64,000 nt of DNA, taken from the NCBI RefSeq assembly GCF_007993935.1, contig NZ_VITY01000009.1:62001-126000 (forward strand), in the 5' to 3' direction. Positions 34,543-43,538 of the stretch are shown piece by piece. The notes under the pieces are model-generated. The model was not told the DNA's origin. It was given only the letters and a program-made list of their open reading frames with translations, and did no database searches. The translations under genes were made by a program, and so were the position numbers. The stretch comes from Bradyrhizobium macuxiense (lineage in GTDB: Bacteria; Pseudomonadota; Alphaproteobacteria; Rhizobiales; Xanthobacteraceae). Numbering within the stretch: the stretch's first letter is position 1; the number at the start of each line of letters is the position of its first letter.

Positions 34543-35847
34543 ATGGCTGGAAATGACGACAAGGCCTTTTGGGAGCGCGCCCGGCGTCACCTCATCCGGT
34601 ACGGCGGCACATTCGCGCCCGTCATCATCGAGCGCGCCTCCGGATCCTTCGTCTATGACGCCGACGGCCGCGCCATCCTGGATTTCACATCCGGGCAGAT
34701 GAGCGCCGTGCTCGGTCACGGCCACCCCGAGATCGTAAAGACCATCAGCGCGCATGCCGAGCGGCTCGACCATCTGTTCAGCGGCATGCTGACGCGCCCG
34801 GTCGTCGCGCTCGCCGAACAGCTCGCCGAGCTGCTGCCACCCGGCCTCGATCGTGTCATGCTGCTGAGCACGGGGGCTGAGTCGAACGAGGCTGCGATCA
34901 AGATGGCCAAGCTCTTTACCGGCGGCTTCGAGACCGTCGCATTCGCGCAGTCCTGGCACGGCATGACATCGGGCGCGGCGGGGACGACCTATTCGGCCGG
35001 CCGCAAGGGCTATGGCCCCGCGCCGGTCGGCTCGCTCGCGATCCCGACGCCGAACCCTTATCGCCCGCGCTTCGGCAATGCGTCCGATTGGCGGGCCGAA
35101 CTGGCCTACGCCTTCGATCTTGTCGATCGCCAATCGACCGGCTCGCTGGCGTGCATGATCGCCGAGCCGATCCTCAGCTCCGGCGGGCTGATCGATCTGC
35201 CGAAGGGCTATCTTGCCGCACTGAAGGAGCTGTGCCGCGCGCGGGGCATGCTGCTGATCGTCGACGAGGCGCAGACTGGTCTCGGGCGAACCGGCGCCAT
35301 GTTCGCCTTCGAGCGCGACGGCGTCGTGCCTGACATCCTGACCCTGTCGAAGACACTCGGCGCCGGGCTGCCTCTGGCCGCGGTCATCACATCAGCCGAA
35401 ATCGAGGAGCGCTGTCACGAACGCGGCTTCCTGTTCTACACGACGCATGTGTCGGATCCGATGCCGGCCGCGGTCGGGCTGAAGGTCATCGAGATCATCC
35501 TGCGCGACCGACTGGTCGAACGCGCCGGGATCGCGGGTGCGCGGCTGCGGGATGGGCTCCTCGCCCTTCAGAACCGGTTCGAATGCATCGGCGACGTGCG
35601 CGGCAGGGGACTGATGCAAGGCATCGAGATCGTGCGTGACCGCTTCAGCAAGGAGCCTGACGAAGCGCTCGGCACGCTTGTGTCGCAGCGCTGCATGGAG
35701 CTCGGACTGAGCACCAACATCGTGCAGCTGCCCGGCATGGGCAGCGTATTCCGCATCGCTCCGCCGCTGACGATCAGCGACGACGAGATCGATCTCGGCC
35801 TCTCGATCCTGAGCGACGCGTTCGAGAGCGCGTTGCGGCGGAGCTAG
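34543..35847 (+). CDS. dgdA: 2,2-dialkylglycine decarboxylase (PLP-dependent)
   Basis: A 434-residue class III PLP aminotransferase-fold enzyme. It decarboxylates 2,2-dialkylglycines such as 2-methylalanine while transferring the amino group to pyruvate. The whole sequence closely follows the Burkholderia cepacia enzyme: LDFTSGQMSAVLGHGHPE, STGAESNEAAIKMAKL, QSWHGMTSGA, DEAQTGLGRTG, LTLSKTLGAG (PLP Lys) and NIVQLPGMG. The ATG at 34543 was chosen because AAGGGG lies six bases upstream. The divergent Lrp gene replaces the LysR-type DgdR regulator described in Burkholderia. Confidence 0.92.
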   Translation: MAGNDDKAFWERARRHLIRYGGTFAPVIIERASGSFVYDADGRAILDFTSGQMSAVLGHGHPEIVKTISAHAERLDHLFSGMLTRPVVALAEQLAELLPPGLDRVMLLSTGAESNEAAIKMAKLFTGGFETVAFAQSWHGMTSGAAGTTYSAGRKGYGPAPVGSLAIPTPNPYRPRFGNASDWRAELAYAFDLVDRQSTGSLACMIAEPILSSGGLIDLPKGYLAALKELCRARGMLLIVDEAQTGLGRTGAMFAFERDGVVPDILTLSKTLGAGLPLAAVITSAEIEERCHERGFLFYTTHVSDPMPAAVGLKVIEIILRDRLVERAGIAGARLRDGLLALQNRFECIGDVRGRGLMQGIEIVRDRFSKEPDEALGTLVSQRCMELGLSTNIVQLPGMGSVFRIAPPLTISDDEIDLGLSILSDAFESALRRS

Positions 35848-35853
35848 GGACAG

Positions 35854-35933
35854 TAGGATGGGTGGAGCGCAGCGATACCCATCATGTCGCCGCGGCCAAG
35901 GAGTTTGAGTATCGCTTCGCTCCACCCAACCTA
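35854..35933. repeat. Palindromic repeat, family C (copy 1)
   Basis: TAGGATGGGTGGAGCGCAGC and the complementary GCTTCGCTCCACCCAACCTA flank a short centre. A second copy is at 58927-59013. Confidence 0.85.
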
Positions 35934-35939
35934 CGCCCT

Positions 35940-36722
35940 TTAGTCCTTGCGAAACACGATCGAGGCCATCCAGCCGGTCATCAGCGCCATGAAGGCGGTG
36001 ACGAGGCCGTAGACCAGGCCGTTCTGCCGCGCGGTGGTAGCGACGAACTGCTCGAAGCCGACCTTGACGATCTCGAACGCGGTCTCGGTCTTGGTGACCA
36101 GCGCGCCCTCGGAGAACAGCTTGATCTCGACGTTGTAGGTGCCGATCGGCACCTCTGCCGGCAGCGGAATGCCGGTGCGAAACAAAGTCGGCGTCAGGAA
36201 CGTCACCGCCGAGGTCGCCTCGCGATAGAGGCCGTGTTCGGAACGCAGCCGGACGAAGGCGCTGCGGAAGGGGTCGTTCGGCACCACGTCGGCAAAGTCG
36301 GGGCCGACCCGCTGCATCAAGAGCACGTTGTTGAGCCCGAGCTGTTGCCGCCGCTGCACCTCCGGCGAGGCGATCTGGTCGAACGGGCGATTGGAGAACA
36401 GCGCGAGATAGCCCGGCACCTGCAGGAACTGGCGCGAGTCGGTGTTGATCCAGATCCCGAATTTGCGCTCCTTGCGCCGCGTCACCATGTCGGCGCGTGG
36501 GCCGGACACCGTGACCACGAGATCGTAATTGCCGCGGTTGGGCGGCGTCTTGTCGTCCTTCTCGACCGAGCCGAACAGCACGAGCTCGCCGCCGGAATAA
36601 TTCGGCGTCACCGTGACGCGGTGGTTGGAGACCGACACGATCAGCCGCTCGGCACGCGCGGGCGCGGCCGCCAAGCCGGCGGCGGCGAGGCCCACGATGG
36701 CAAGCAGAGCGCGCAGCCTCAT
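35940..36722 (-). CDS. TIGR02186-family exported/membrane-anchored protein
   Basis: A 260-residue protein with a signal peptide (LLAIVGLAAAGLAAAPARA) and a C-terminal transmembrane segment (GLVYGLVTAFMALMTGWMASIVF). The mature domain has SNHRVTVTPNYSGGELVLFGSVE and PLPAEVPIGTYNVEI segments of the TIGR02186 family. Members almost always sit beside a TauE/SafE transporter and are thought to help sulfur-compound or anion transport in the periplasm. It overlaps the TauE gene by four bases (ATGA), so the pair is coupled. Confidence 0.9.
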   Translation of the reverse strand: MRLRALLAIVGLAAAGLAAAPARAERLIVSVSNHRVTVTPNYSGGELVLFGSVEKDDKTPPNRGNYDLVVTVSGPRADMVTRRKERKFGIWINTDSRQFLQVPGYLALFSNRPFDQIASPEVQRRQQLGLNNVLLMQRVGPDFADVVPNDPFRSAFVRLRSEHGLYREATSAVTFLTPTLFRTGIPLPAEVPIGTYNVEIKLFSEGALVTKTETAFEIVKVGFEQFVATTARQNGLVYGLVTAFMALMTGWMASIVFRKD

Positions 36723-37648
36723 GGTGGGGCTCCGCCGGTTTCGCGGATGCTGAACAGGTCTTGCGGACGGATCACCAGCTCGACGGCAAAGCGGATGCCG
36801 ACCGCGAGCACGAGCAGGCCGAGCAAGAGGCGCAGATGCTCGCCGCGTATCTTCTGGCCGGCGCGGGCGCCGAACTGCGCGCCGGTGACGCCGCCGATCA
36901 TCAGGATCAGCGCCAGCACGGCGTCGACCAGATGGTTGGTCACCGCGTGCAGCATGGTGGCGAACACCATGGTGACGAGGGTGAGCACCATCGAGGTGCC
37001 GATCACGGTCGAGGTTGGCACCCGCAGCACATAGATCATCAGCGGCACCAGGATGAAGCCGCCGCCGATGCCCATGACGGCGCCGATGAAGCCGATGATG
37101 AGCCCGATCACGACCACCGGGATGACCGAGAGGTAGATCTTGGAGCGCTTGAAGCGCAGCTTCAGCGGCAGGCCGTGGATCCAGCCATGGCTGCCGGGCT
37201 TGCGCAGGGTGACCGCGCCGCCGCCGCGGGAACGCAGCATCGCGCGCAGGCCTTCCCAGAACATCAGCCCGCCGACCGTGGTCAGCAGGATGACGTAGGA
37301 CAGCGCAATCATCAGGTCGAGCTGGCCGAGCGAGCGCAGGAAAGTGAAGGTCCACACCCCGAACGTGGTGCCGAGCGTGCCGCCGACCAGCAGCACCGCC
37401 GCCAGCAGCGGGTCGATCGCGCGCCGGCGCCAATAGGAGATCGCGCCGGAGAATGAGGAGGCCGCGATATGGCTGGCAACCGAGGCAACCGCGACCGCGG
37501 GCGCGATGCCGACGAAGATCAACAGCGGCGTCATCAGGAAGCCGCCGCCGATCCCGAACATGCCGGAGACGAATCCAACTGCCGCGCCCATCGCCAGGAT
37601 GAGGAAGACATTGACCGGAATGTCGGCGATCGGGAGGTAGAGCTGCAC
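36719..37648 (-). CDS. Sulfite exporter TauE/SafE-family transporter
   Basis: A 309-residue membrane protein with about eight spans. It has two glycine-rich motifs (SGMFGIGGGFLMTPLLI and GAVMGIGGGFILVPLMI), the hallmark of the TauE/SafE (TSUP) family. It should move sulfite, sulfonates or another oxyanion across the inner membrane. A GTG start at 37648 is used. It is the first gene of a two-gene operon with the TIGR02186 partner. Confidence 0.9.
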   Translation of the reverse strand: MQLYLPIADIPVNVFLILAMGAAVGFVSGMFGIGGGFLMTPLLIFVGIAPAVAVASVASHIAASSFSGAISYWRRRAIDPLLAAVLLVGGTLGTTFGVWTFTFLRSLGQLDLMIALSYVILLTTVGGLMFWEGLRAMLRSRGGGAVTLRKPGSHGWIHGLPLKLRFKRSKIYLSVIPVVVIGLIIGFIGAVMGIGGGFILVPLMIYVLRVPTSTVIGTSMVLTLVTMVFATMLHAVTNHLVDAVLALILMIGGVTGAQFGARAGQKIRGEHLRLLLGLLVLAVGIRFAVELVIRPQDLFSIRETGGAPP

Positions 37649-37990
37649 GCGCGTCGCTTCTTGTCGGTTCGCCGCATGCTGGGGCGCAAGGCCGCATCAC
37701 GGCGTGATGTCGTTCGGGTCGGGCATTCTCCGGCTGAACGAATCCGGTCGGCGCGCAAGGAGCAGGCGAACGCGGGTCGATTGCCGCGTTCTTGCATAAC
37801 CGAATTTAGCGGGGGGAGGGACTAAAGATTCCGCTCCGGGTGGCATTTTTCGCCGCACGTGGCGGCCCGGCTGCGGACGTGGTTGATAATTCAGATTAAT
37901 GACGTCTGTATCGGCTTATTTGAGCATGACCGTTTCGGAAAACCGCTCTGCACTTTGCGCTAACGCGGCCCTTCGGGTCCGGATCATGCT
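37649..37990. other. Gene-free stretch between the TauE and ClpP-like genes
   Basis: No supported gene. It contains the upstream region of the leftward TauE operon, and a repeat around 37923-37991. Confidence 0.5.
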
Positions 37991-37991
37991 T
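37923..37991. repeat. Dispersed repeat, family F (copy 1)
   Basis: GCATGACCGTTTCGGAAAAC and GGTCCGGATCATGC with an inner CGCTCTGCACTTTGCGC segment resemble, in the opposite orientation, the element at 43948-44046. It is an imperfect inverted repeat. Confidence 0.65.
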
Positions 37992-38830
37992 CAGGGCCGA
38001 TCGACCGGCCTCGTGATCAGATTCAGCGTGAGCGCTTCCTTCGGGTTCAACCAGCGGATATCCGAGGTCTGCGACATCGCCTCGACGATCCCGGAGGAGA
38101 CGCCCATCTTGGTCATGTAGCCCAGCACCATGCCCTGGATGCGTTGCGCCTCGGCGAGGGGATCGCTGACCGGTGCGCTGGTCGTGAAGCGGTGCACCCC
38201 GAGCCGCGAGCCCGCGATGCCATAGCGGGTCTCACCACCGGCATAGACCAGGACGCAGGCGCTGGCGCAGGCCGCGGGGCGCAGCTTGCCCGATGCGTCC
38301 GATGTGGCCACCGCGGTGACGAGCCGATGCGTGCGGATGACCTCGCCCATGATCGCGGCCTGGTTCAGCGCGCCGCCCTGCGACGACAGCAGCACGGCAT
38401 CGCCGGCGGCGAGACGCGCCTCGCTGAGCCGGTCGCGGAACCAGCTCGCGCTGGCCGAGCCGATCTTGCCGCTGATCGCGAGCGCGCGCCGGCCGCGGCC
38501 CGACCCGTCGATATCGACGTCCGATATCACCGCCGACGTCATGCTCGCGGCGATGTAGGTCTCGCGCCAGAAGTCCCAGGCGCCCGGCCTCGACAGGTCG
38601 CGGTAGGCCTGAATAGCGACGCTCGATAGCAGCAGCACGAAGATGATGATGGACCAGAGCGAGAACCGGAAGGTGCGCGGCGGCGGCGCCGGGTCGGCTT
38701 GCGTCGGTCGAGGCGAGGCATTGGGACGCGCGGCAAACGGAGACGGCGTCTGACGCGGCGGCGCGACGCGGGGACCGGTCGGCGACGAACGATGGCCCGT
38801 TCCATCATCCTGACGATCGTCGACGGACAA
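37991..38830 (-). CDS. Membrane-anchored ClpP-like periplasmic protein (COG3904-like)
   Basis: A 279-residue protein. A Pro-rich cytoplasmic N-terminus (1-55) precedes one transmembrane segment (about 57-76), then a ClpP/crotonase-like domain. The oxyanion loop LLSSQGG at 147-153, the CASAC motif with Ser190 and LGVHRF with His213 are consistent with a ClpP-type serine site. It may cleave peptides in the periplasm or be a non-enzymatic scaffold. A TTG start at 38830 is supported by GGAGGG seven bases upstream. Confidence 0.78.
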   Translation of the reverse strand: MSVDDRQDDGTGHRSSPTGPRVAPPRQTPSPFAARPNASPRPTQADPAPPPRTFRFSLWSIIIFVLLLSSVAIQAYRDLSRPGAWDFWRETYIAASMTSAVISDVDIDGSGRGRRALAISGKIGSASASWFRDRLSEARLAAGDAVLLSSQGGALNQAAIMGEVIRTHRLVTAVATSDASGKLRPAACASACVLVYAGGETRYGIAGSRLGVHRFTTSAPVSDPLAEAQRIQGMVLGYMTKMGVSSGIVEAMSQTSDIRWLNPKEALTLNLITRPVDRP

Positions 38831-38943
38831 GCCTGACCCTCCGGAGCGCGCGCGCCGTTGGCGCGGGACTGCGTCTGTCTACACGGCGAAAGCTCGGAGG
38901 GATAGGACAGCGGCGCCGTCACGGCGCCGCAGCTAGTCTCGTT

Positions 38944-41900
38944 TTAGTGAGCCGGGGCGGCCAGCGCCGCGGTCCGCTTCGACGGCTGCCTGACGGACTT
39001 CGCCGCCGCGGGCTGCGCGGGGGCGCCGTCCCAGCCGCCGGCCGGGGCCGGCACATTGACCGCATCGCTCGGCTGCGGTTCGGGGGTGAAGGTCTGGATC
39101 GCAAGCTTCGCTGCGGCCAGCGACTGTGGGTCGAGCCGCTTGGCGATATCGTCGCGCTTGTGGCCGGCGTCGGCGTCGCCCTGTGCGGCGGCGAGGCTGA
39201 ACCATTTGAAGGACTCGGCGAGGTTCTGTTCGACCCCGATGCCGCGGGCATAGAGGATGCCGAGGTTGACCTGGCTGTCGGCAACGCCGCGATCGGCCGC
39301 CTTGCGGAACCACTGCGCGGCGCTCTTGTAGTCGGCGCCCTTGCCGCCGCCATCGGCGTCGAGCACGGCGAGGTTATGCATCGCCTTGGCGTTGCCGCGC
39401 TCGGCGGCCTGCACGTAATAGCGCCGCGCCATATCGAAGTCGCGTTTCACGCTGAGGCCCTTCTCATAGAAGGTGCCGAGCCGGAACATCGCCGGCACCA
39501 CGCCGGCCTGCGCCGCGCGGCCGTACCATTTGGCGGCTTCGTCGACATTGGCGGTCACGCCCTTGCCCTCGGCAAAGCGGACGCCGACCTCATAGGCCGC
39601 AGCCGCATCGCCCTTGATCGCGGCCGTGCGCAGCGTCGGACCGCCGATCGCGTCGGGCAGCTTCTCGCCCGCCGGAATCTGGATCGTGGCGAGCTTGCCG
39701 CCGAGCGGCGGAGCGGTCGGAATCGTGCCGGTGATATCACTGGCGGGGGCGACCGGTGCCGCTGCCGGCTCCGTGGTGGGTGCGGGCGCCTGAGGGATCG
39801 TCACCTGCGCGCTGTCGAGCGTGTTCGGCGCCGGCGTATTGTTGGACTGGCGGCCGAGCGGGGTCGGCGAGGTCATCGACGGCCCGGGCGTGCTGGACGG
39901 CGCGGCCGGTGCGGGGGCGGGCGCGATGGAGTTCTCGGTGGGCGGCTGTGCGGCGGGCGCGGCCGGCTCGCTGTGCTCGATCGCCGGCACCTGCGGCGCT
40001 GAGCTGGTGTCGAGCAGGTTCATCGCCATCTTGGCGGTCGAGAGCAGGATCACGACCACGCTCGCGCCGACCAGCAGCGAGCGGATCTTGGAGGTGATGG
40101 TCGAAGGCTGGGCTTCGGGCGCGCCGGTCGCGGCTGCGCCGGCCTTGGCGCCGGACTTGGCGGCAGCAGCCTTCGCGGCCTTGTCGGCCTTCTCCTTGGC
40201 CTTGGCGGCGGCCTTGCTCGCTGCGCGCGCCGCCTTCTCGTTGACCGGCTGTGCGGCGGCGGCCTGCGCGGCGCGGCGGGCGGCGGCGATGAAGCTCGAT
40301 GTCGAGACCGGCTCCTTCTTGCCTGCGGGAAGATCAGAGATCGCGCGCTCGGAATCCGCGATCCGCTCCGACGGCGACGACGCCCGGCCCGACGGGCGCG
40401 TGCCCGGCTCGAGCGGATGATCCGGCGGCAGTTCAGGCGCCAGCGCAGCGCGCGCGGAGGCGGCATGCGGCTCGAGGATCTCGCTGATCGCGCGCGGCGG
40501 CAGCGGCGGCGGCGCGGCCTCGACCGGCTGCGCGGCATGGAATTCGCGCGGCGCGGACATGAAGTGCTCCTGCGCCAGCGCAGGATTGGGCAATTCGGGC
40601 CGGTACGATTCAGGCTTGTACGATTCAGTCCTGTAGGATTCAGGTTGGGGCTGCGCGATCGGCTGCATTGCCGCGCGCGGCATCTCCATCCGCGGTGCGT
40701 CCATCCGCAGTTCGGCCGGCGCGGGGGCAGGCGGGGCCGGCGGCGGTGCGGTGCGGACCGTGCGCAGATCGTTCTCGATCATCGCCAGGCGGTCGACGAC
40801 GTGACCGAGCGTGTTGTGAACGGTTTCCAGCGAATCCTGGGTGCGGCGATCGGTCTCCGACTGGCTGAAGCGGATGTCGGACAGCTCGCGCTTCACCAGA
40901 TCGACGATGCCGCTGTCCATCATCGGCTGCGGCGCAGACATGTTGACGCTGTTGCGGGTGGCGTCGGCGAGCGAGGCGATATGGGCGTGCTGCGCCTCGA
41001 GGTGCCGCATGATGTCATGCAGCCCTTCCTCGACCCGGCCGAGATTGCCGGAGCGCTGGTCGGCGGACTCCAGCCGCTCCAGCAGATAGGAGACGCGCTG
41101 CTCGAGATGGGTGAATGCCGACGAGCTGTCGTTGCCGACCTGGAGGCGGTCGATCCGCTCCGACAGCGAGCGCAGCGCGCCCTCGATGGCGTCGGTGTTG
41201 TCATAGCCGGCCGGCCGCTCGCGGCCTTCCAGCGACGAGGCCAGCGCCGCAATGCGTTGCTCGATCCCGGCGAAGGCGTCGCCGTAGGAATCCCCGCGCG
41301 ACATCTGCGACAGCTGGTCGACCTTCGTCGCCAGCGCATGCACGTCCCCGGAGAGCTGCAGCAGCGCGTCGTTGGAGGCGACGTTGGAGACGATGGCACG
41401 CAGCGCCGCGATCGCGCTCTCGAGCTGATGCACCGTCGACGGATCGTCGTTGGCGCGCAGGATCATGTCGAGCTTGGCGCCGAGATTGCGGATCGCCTCG
41501 TCGTAGCCGGTGAGCTGCTCGGCGGGCGTCAGCGTGCGCAGCGCCTCGCGGATGTCCGACAGCGCGCGCTCGATGCCGGCAATCGCCTGGCCCTGGCCGT
41601 TGTTGCTGTCCTGACGGATCTCGTCGATCCGGTGATGCAGCGAGCGGATCTCGTTCTCGATCGACTCGATCGCGCGGCGCGGCATCGCCTCGGTGATCGC
41701 CTGGCGGATTTCCGCGAGCTCGCCGCGGAACGACGCGATCGATTGCTCGATATGGTCGGGCCGCTGCAGCGCCTCGATCTGGCTCGTGATCTTGAGCAGA
41801 TGACGCTCGAGCGAGGAGAAGTCGAGGCCGGCCGGTGCCGCCGGCGGCGGCGCATAAGCGGCCATCGGCGGCGCAGATTGCTGCACCGGCGGTGTATTGC

Positions 41901-42510
41901 GCTGTGGCATCTGCCGCGGCGCGGGGCCATCGAGCTCATTCTGGCGCGCGGCGATTTCGGCGATCGCGGAATCGAACGATGCCGGGCTCAGCGGCGGCGA
42001 GGGGCGATAGACCTGGGCTGCGGCGCGCTCGACCGCCTCGGCCTGGCGCAGCCTCTCCTCCAGCTGCCGGTCGTTGATCTGCGGCTCGCGCTGCATTGGC
42101 GCTTCAGGCATCATCGGCTGGGGCTGCGGCTCGCGCGCCGGCTGCGGCCGCGAAATTTGCGACAGCCGCGCATCGAGGCGCGAGATCGCGTCGTTGAGCT
42201 GCCGTGCGACGGCGGGCTGGCCGCGCGGCACCTCGGCGCGCACCGCTTCGGCGCGCGTCAACGGCTTTGCAATCTGTTCGATCTGGCGGGTGATAGCGTC
42301 GAGCCGCTGATGGATGTCCGCGACCTCGCGGCTTTCCCGGCTCGGCATCGGCTGCCGTTGCTCCATGCGCCAATCCGCCGGGCTCGGTTCGCCGACGGTC
42401 GAATTGAGCCAGTCGTTCAGCGACATGCCGGCACGGCGCGCAGCCGCCTCGGCCCTGTCGCGGACGGAGGGATCGATGCCGTCAACACTCCACGATACGC
42501 GCGAATTCAT
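38944..42510 (-). CDS. PodJ-like polar localization protein with coiled coils and Sel1 repeats
   Basis: A 1188-residue protein. The N-terminus (SWSVDGIDPSVRDRAEAAAR, GMSLNDWLN) matches PodJ-like factors of Rhizobiales. A long cytoplasmic part (to about 800) is rich in predicted coiled coil with many ALRxLxxRI/DRLQxxN heptads and Pro/Ala linkers. One transmembrane segment (about 810-832) is followed by an Ala/Pro-rich periplasmic linker and Sel1-like repeats (about 965-1120; AAKWYGRAAQAG, ARRYYVQAAERG, AAQWFRKAADRG, SFKWFSLAAAQG). Such proteins organise polar growth or division complexes. The start MNSRVS at 42510 has GGACGGAA upstream. Confidence 0.88.
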   Translation of the reverse strand: MNSRVSWSVDGIDPSVRDRAEAAARRAGMSLNDWLNSTVGEPSPADWRMEQRQPMPSRESREVADIHQRLDAITRQIEQIAKPLTRAEAVRAEVPRGQPAVARQLNDAISRLDARLSQISRPQPAREPQPQPMMPEAPMQREPQINDRQLEERLRQAEAVERAAAQVYRPSPPLSPASFDSAIAEIAARQNELDGPAPRQMPQRNTPPVQQSAPPMAAYAPPPAAPAGLDFSSLERHLLKITSQIEALQRPDHIEQSIASFRGELAEIRQAITEAMPRRAIESIENEIRSLHHRIDEIRQDSNNGQGQAIAGIERALSDIREALRTLTPAEQLTGYDEAIRNLGAKLDMILRANDDPSTVHQLESAIAALRAIVSNVASNDALLQLSGDVHALATKVDQLSQMSRGDSYGDAFAGIEQRIAALASSLEGRERPAGYDNTDAIEGALRSLSERIDRLQVGNDSSSAFTHLEQRVSYLLERLESADQRSGNLGRVEEGLHDIMRHLEAQHAHIASLADATRNSVNMSAPQPMMDSGIVDLVKRELSDIRFSQSETDRRTQDSLETVHNTLGHVVDRLAMIENDLRTVRTAPPPAPPAPAPAELRMDAPRMEMPRAAMQPIAQPQPESYRTESYKPESYRPELPNPALAQEHFMSAPREFHAAQPVEAAPPPLPPRAISEILEPHAASARAALAPELPPDHPLEPGTRPSGRASSPSERIADSERAISDLPAGKKEPVSTSSFIAAARRAAQAAAAQPVNEKAARAASKAAAKAKEKADKAAKAAAAKSGAKAGAAATGAPEAQPSTITSKIRSLLVGASVVVILLSTAKMAMNLLDTSSAPQVPAIEHSEPAAPAAQPPTENSIAPAPAPAAPSSTPGPSMTSPTPLGRQSNNTPAPNTLDSAQVTIPQAPAPTTEPAAAPVAPASDITGTIPTAPPLGGKLATIQIPAGEKLPDAIGGPTLRTAAIKGDAAAAYEVGVRFAEGKGVTANVDEAAKWYGRAAQAGVVPAMFRLGTFYEKGLSVKRDFDMARRYYVQAAERGNAKAMHNLAVLDADGGGKGADYKSAAQWFRKAADRGVADSQVNLGILYARGIGVEQNLAESFKWFSLAAAQGDADAGHKRDDIAKRLDPQSLAAAKLAIQTFTPEPQPSDAVNVPAPAGGWDGAPAQPAAAKSVRQPSKRTAALAAPAH

Positions 42511-42787
42511 GATTCCGTCCGGTCCCGACTCCGGCGCCATACTCTGCGCCCGCAGCCTCCCCGCGCATTCCCGTTAAGAGACAATCGAATTCTGCGCTGG
42601 TCGTCTGCTTCAGCTGCTGACTTTTTCCCCTCACGGTAAATAACGGGTTAAGGAATGCAGCCGGCGGGCCTTAAAGTTAGGGAATCCGGGAACCTGTTGC
42701 GCCGGATCAGGACAGGCCTATCGTTTTCAGGCAAAGCGAAATCCGCTGCGCATAACGACAACGCGGCAAGCCAAGACGAGTTTGTTT
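42511..42787. other. Intergenic region between the PodJ-like and PadR genes
   Basis: Upstream region of the leftward PodJ-like gene. Only short antisense frames run through it and none is supported. Confidence 0.4.
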
Positions 42788-43375
42788 CTAGCGGTTGCTC
42801 TCGCGCTTGCCGTCGTCGAGCGGCAGCACATTGCCGCGGCCCGACATCGCCGACAGCGCGTCGAGCGCCTCCTCGCACCACTCCACCACGATGCGCTCGT
42901 GGCGCATCCCGAGCCGCAGGCTGAGCATCTTGCCGACATCGGCCGGCGGCGCGGTGCCGTCGGGAAAGCGCTTGTTGAGCAGACGCTCGTAGCGCTCATA
43001 GCGATCGCGGTGATGCTCCAGCCGCGCCATCAGGTCGTTGCGCAGCGGTTCGATGTCGACGCAGTCGAGCGCATAGAGCCGGACCAGCAAATCGTCTTTG
43101 ATCGAGGGCGGAACGCTCGGCCGCGCCGCCCAATGCTTCAGCGCCGCGCGGCCCTCGGCCGTCAGGGTGTAGACCAGCTTGTTGGGCTTGCCTGATTGCA
43201 CAACTTCGCGGCCCTGGACATGGCCCTTGTCGCGCAGGCGGGAGAGCTCCCGGTAAATCTGCTGATGGTCGGCCTTCCAGAAGAAGCCGATCGAGGCATC
43301 GAACGTCTTGGCGAGCTCATAGCCCGTCATCGGACGCTCCGTGAGGCAGGCGAGGATTGCGTCACCGAGTGCCAA
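42788..43375 (-). CDS. PadR-family transcriptional regulator
   Basis: A 195-residue PadR protein with an N-terminal winged helix (ERPMTGYELAKTFDAS and IYRELSRLRDKGHV) and a C-terminal helical dimerization part (Vir-type). A TTG start at 43375 is supported by GGAGGT five to six bases upstream. It is divergent from an NTF2-like gene; the 163-bp gap holds a perfect TGCATAT-N6-ATATGCA palindrome overlapping a promoter, so it probably represses the neighbour and/or itself. Confidence 0.9.
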   Translation of the reverse strand: MALGDAILACLTERPMTGYELAKTFDASIGFFWKADHQQIYRELSRLRDKGHVQGREVVQSGKPNKLVYTLTAEGRAALKHWAARPSVPPSIKDDLLVRLYALDCVDIEPLRNDLMARLEHHRDRYERYERLLNKRFPDGTAPPADVGKMLSLRLGMRHERIVVEWCEEALDALSAMSGRGNVLPLDDGKRESNR

Positions 43376-43421
43376 CGCCCACCTCCATCTGAGTTCCCGC
43401 GTTCGTCCTTCTGAAGTTCGC

Positions 43422-43450
43422 TTGACTTTATGCGTTACTGTGCATATGCG
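43422..43450 (+). promoter_or_regulatory. Candidate sigma70-type promoter of the NTF2-like gene
   Basis: TTGACT at 43422-43427, a 17-base spacer, and TATGCG at 43445-43450. The -10 element lies within the PadR palindrome, as expected for repression. Confidence 0.5.
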
Positions 43451-43460
43451 TCAATATGCA
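43441..43460. promoter_or_regulatory. PadR operator candidate, TGCATAT-N6-ATATGCA
   Basis: A perfect seven-base inverted repeat (43441-43447 and 43454-43460) lies in the PadR/NTF2-like intergenic region and overlaps the proposed -10. Confidence 0.6.
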
Positions 43461-43538
43461 TATGGTGATCGGCGTGCCGCCTTGTCGCGCGCGGCCGATG
43501 TTCAGGCTTCTTACAACCCCGCCGCAGGAGACGTCCGA

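Noticed and set aside
32599..35133. An 844-codon minus-strand frame across the Nramp, Lrp and dgdA genes
   Set aside because: It runs through three recognised genes on both strands and has biased shadow composition.
35940..37700. One long minus-strand frame that joins the TIGR02186 protein to an Arg-rich upstream part
   Set aside because: The upstream half is an out-of-frame reading of the TauE gene; the TIGR02186 signal peptide at 36722 marks the true start.
40417..42639. A 740-codon open frame on the plus strand opposite the PodJ-like gene
   Set aside because: It is Arg/Gly/His-rich, matches no family and mirrors the codon bias of the GC-rich gene on the other strand.
42655..42924. An 89-codon plus-strand frame before and across the PadR 3' end
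   Set aside because: No ribosome binding site or family, and half of it is antisense to PadR.
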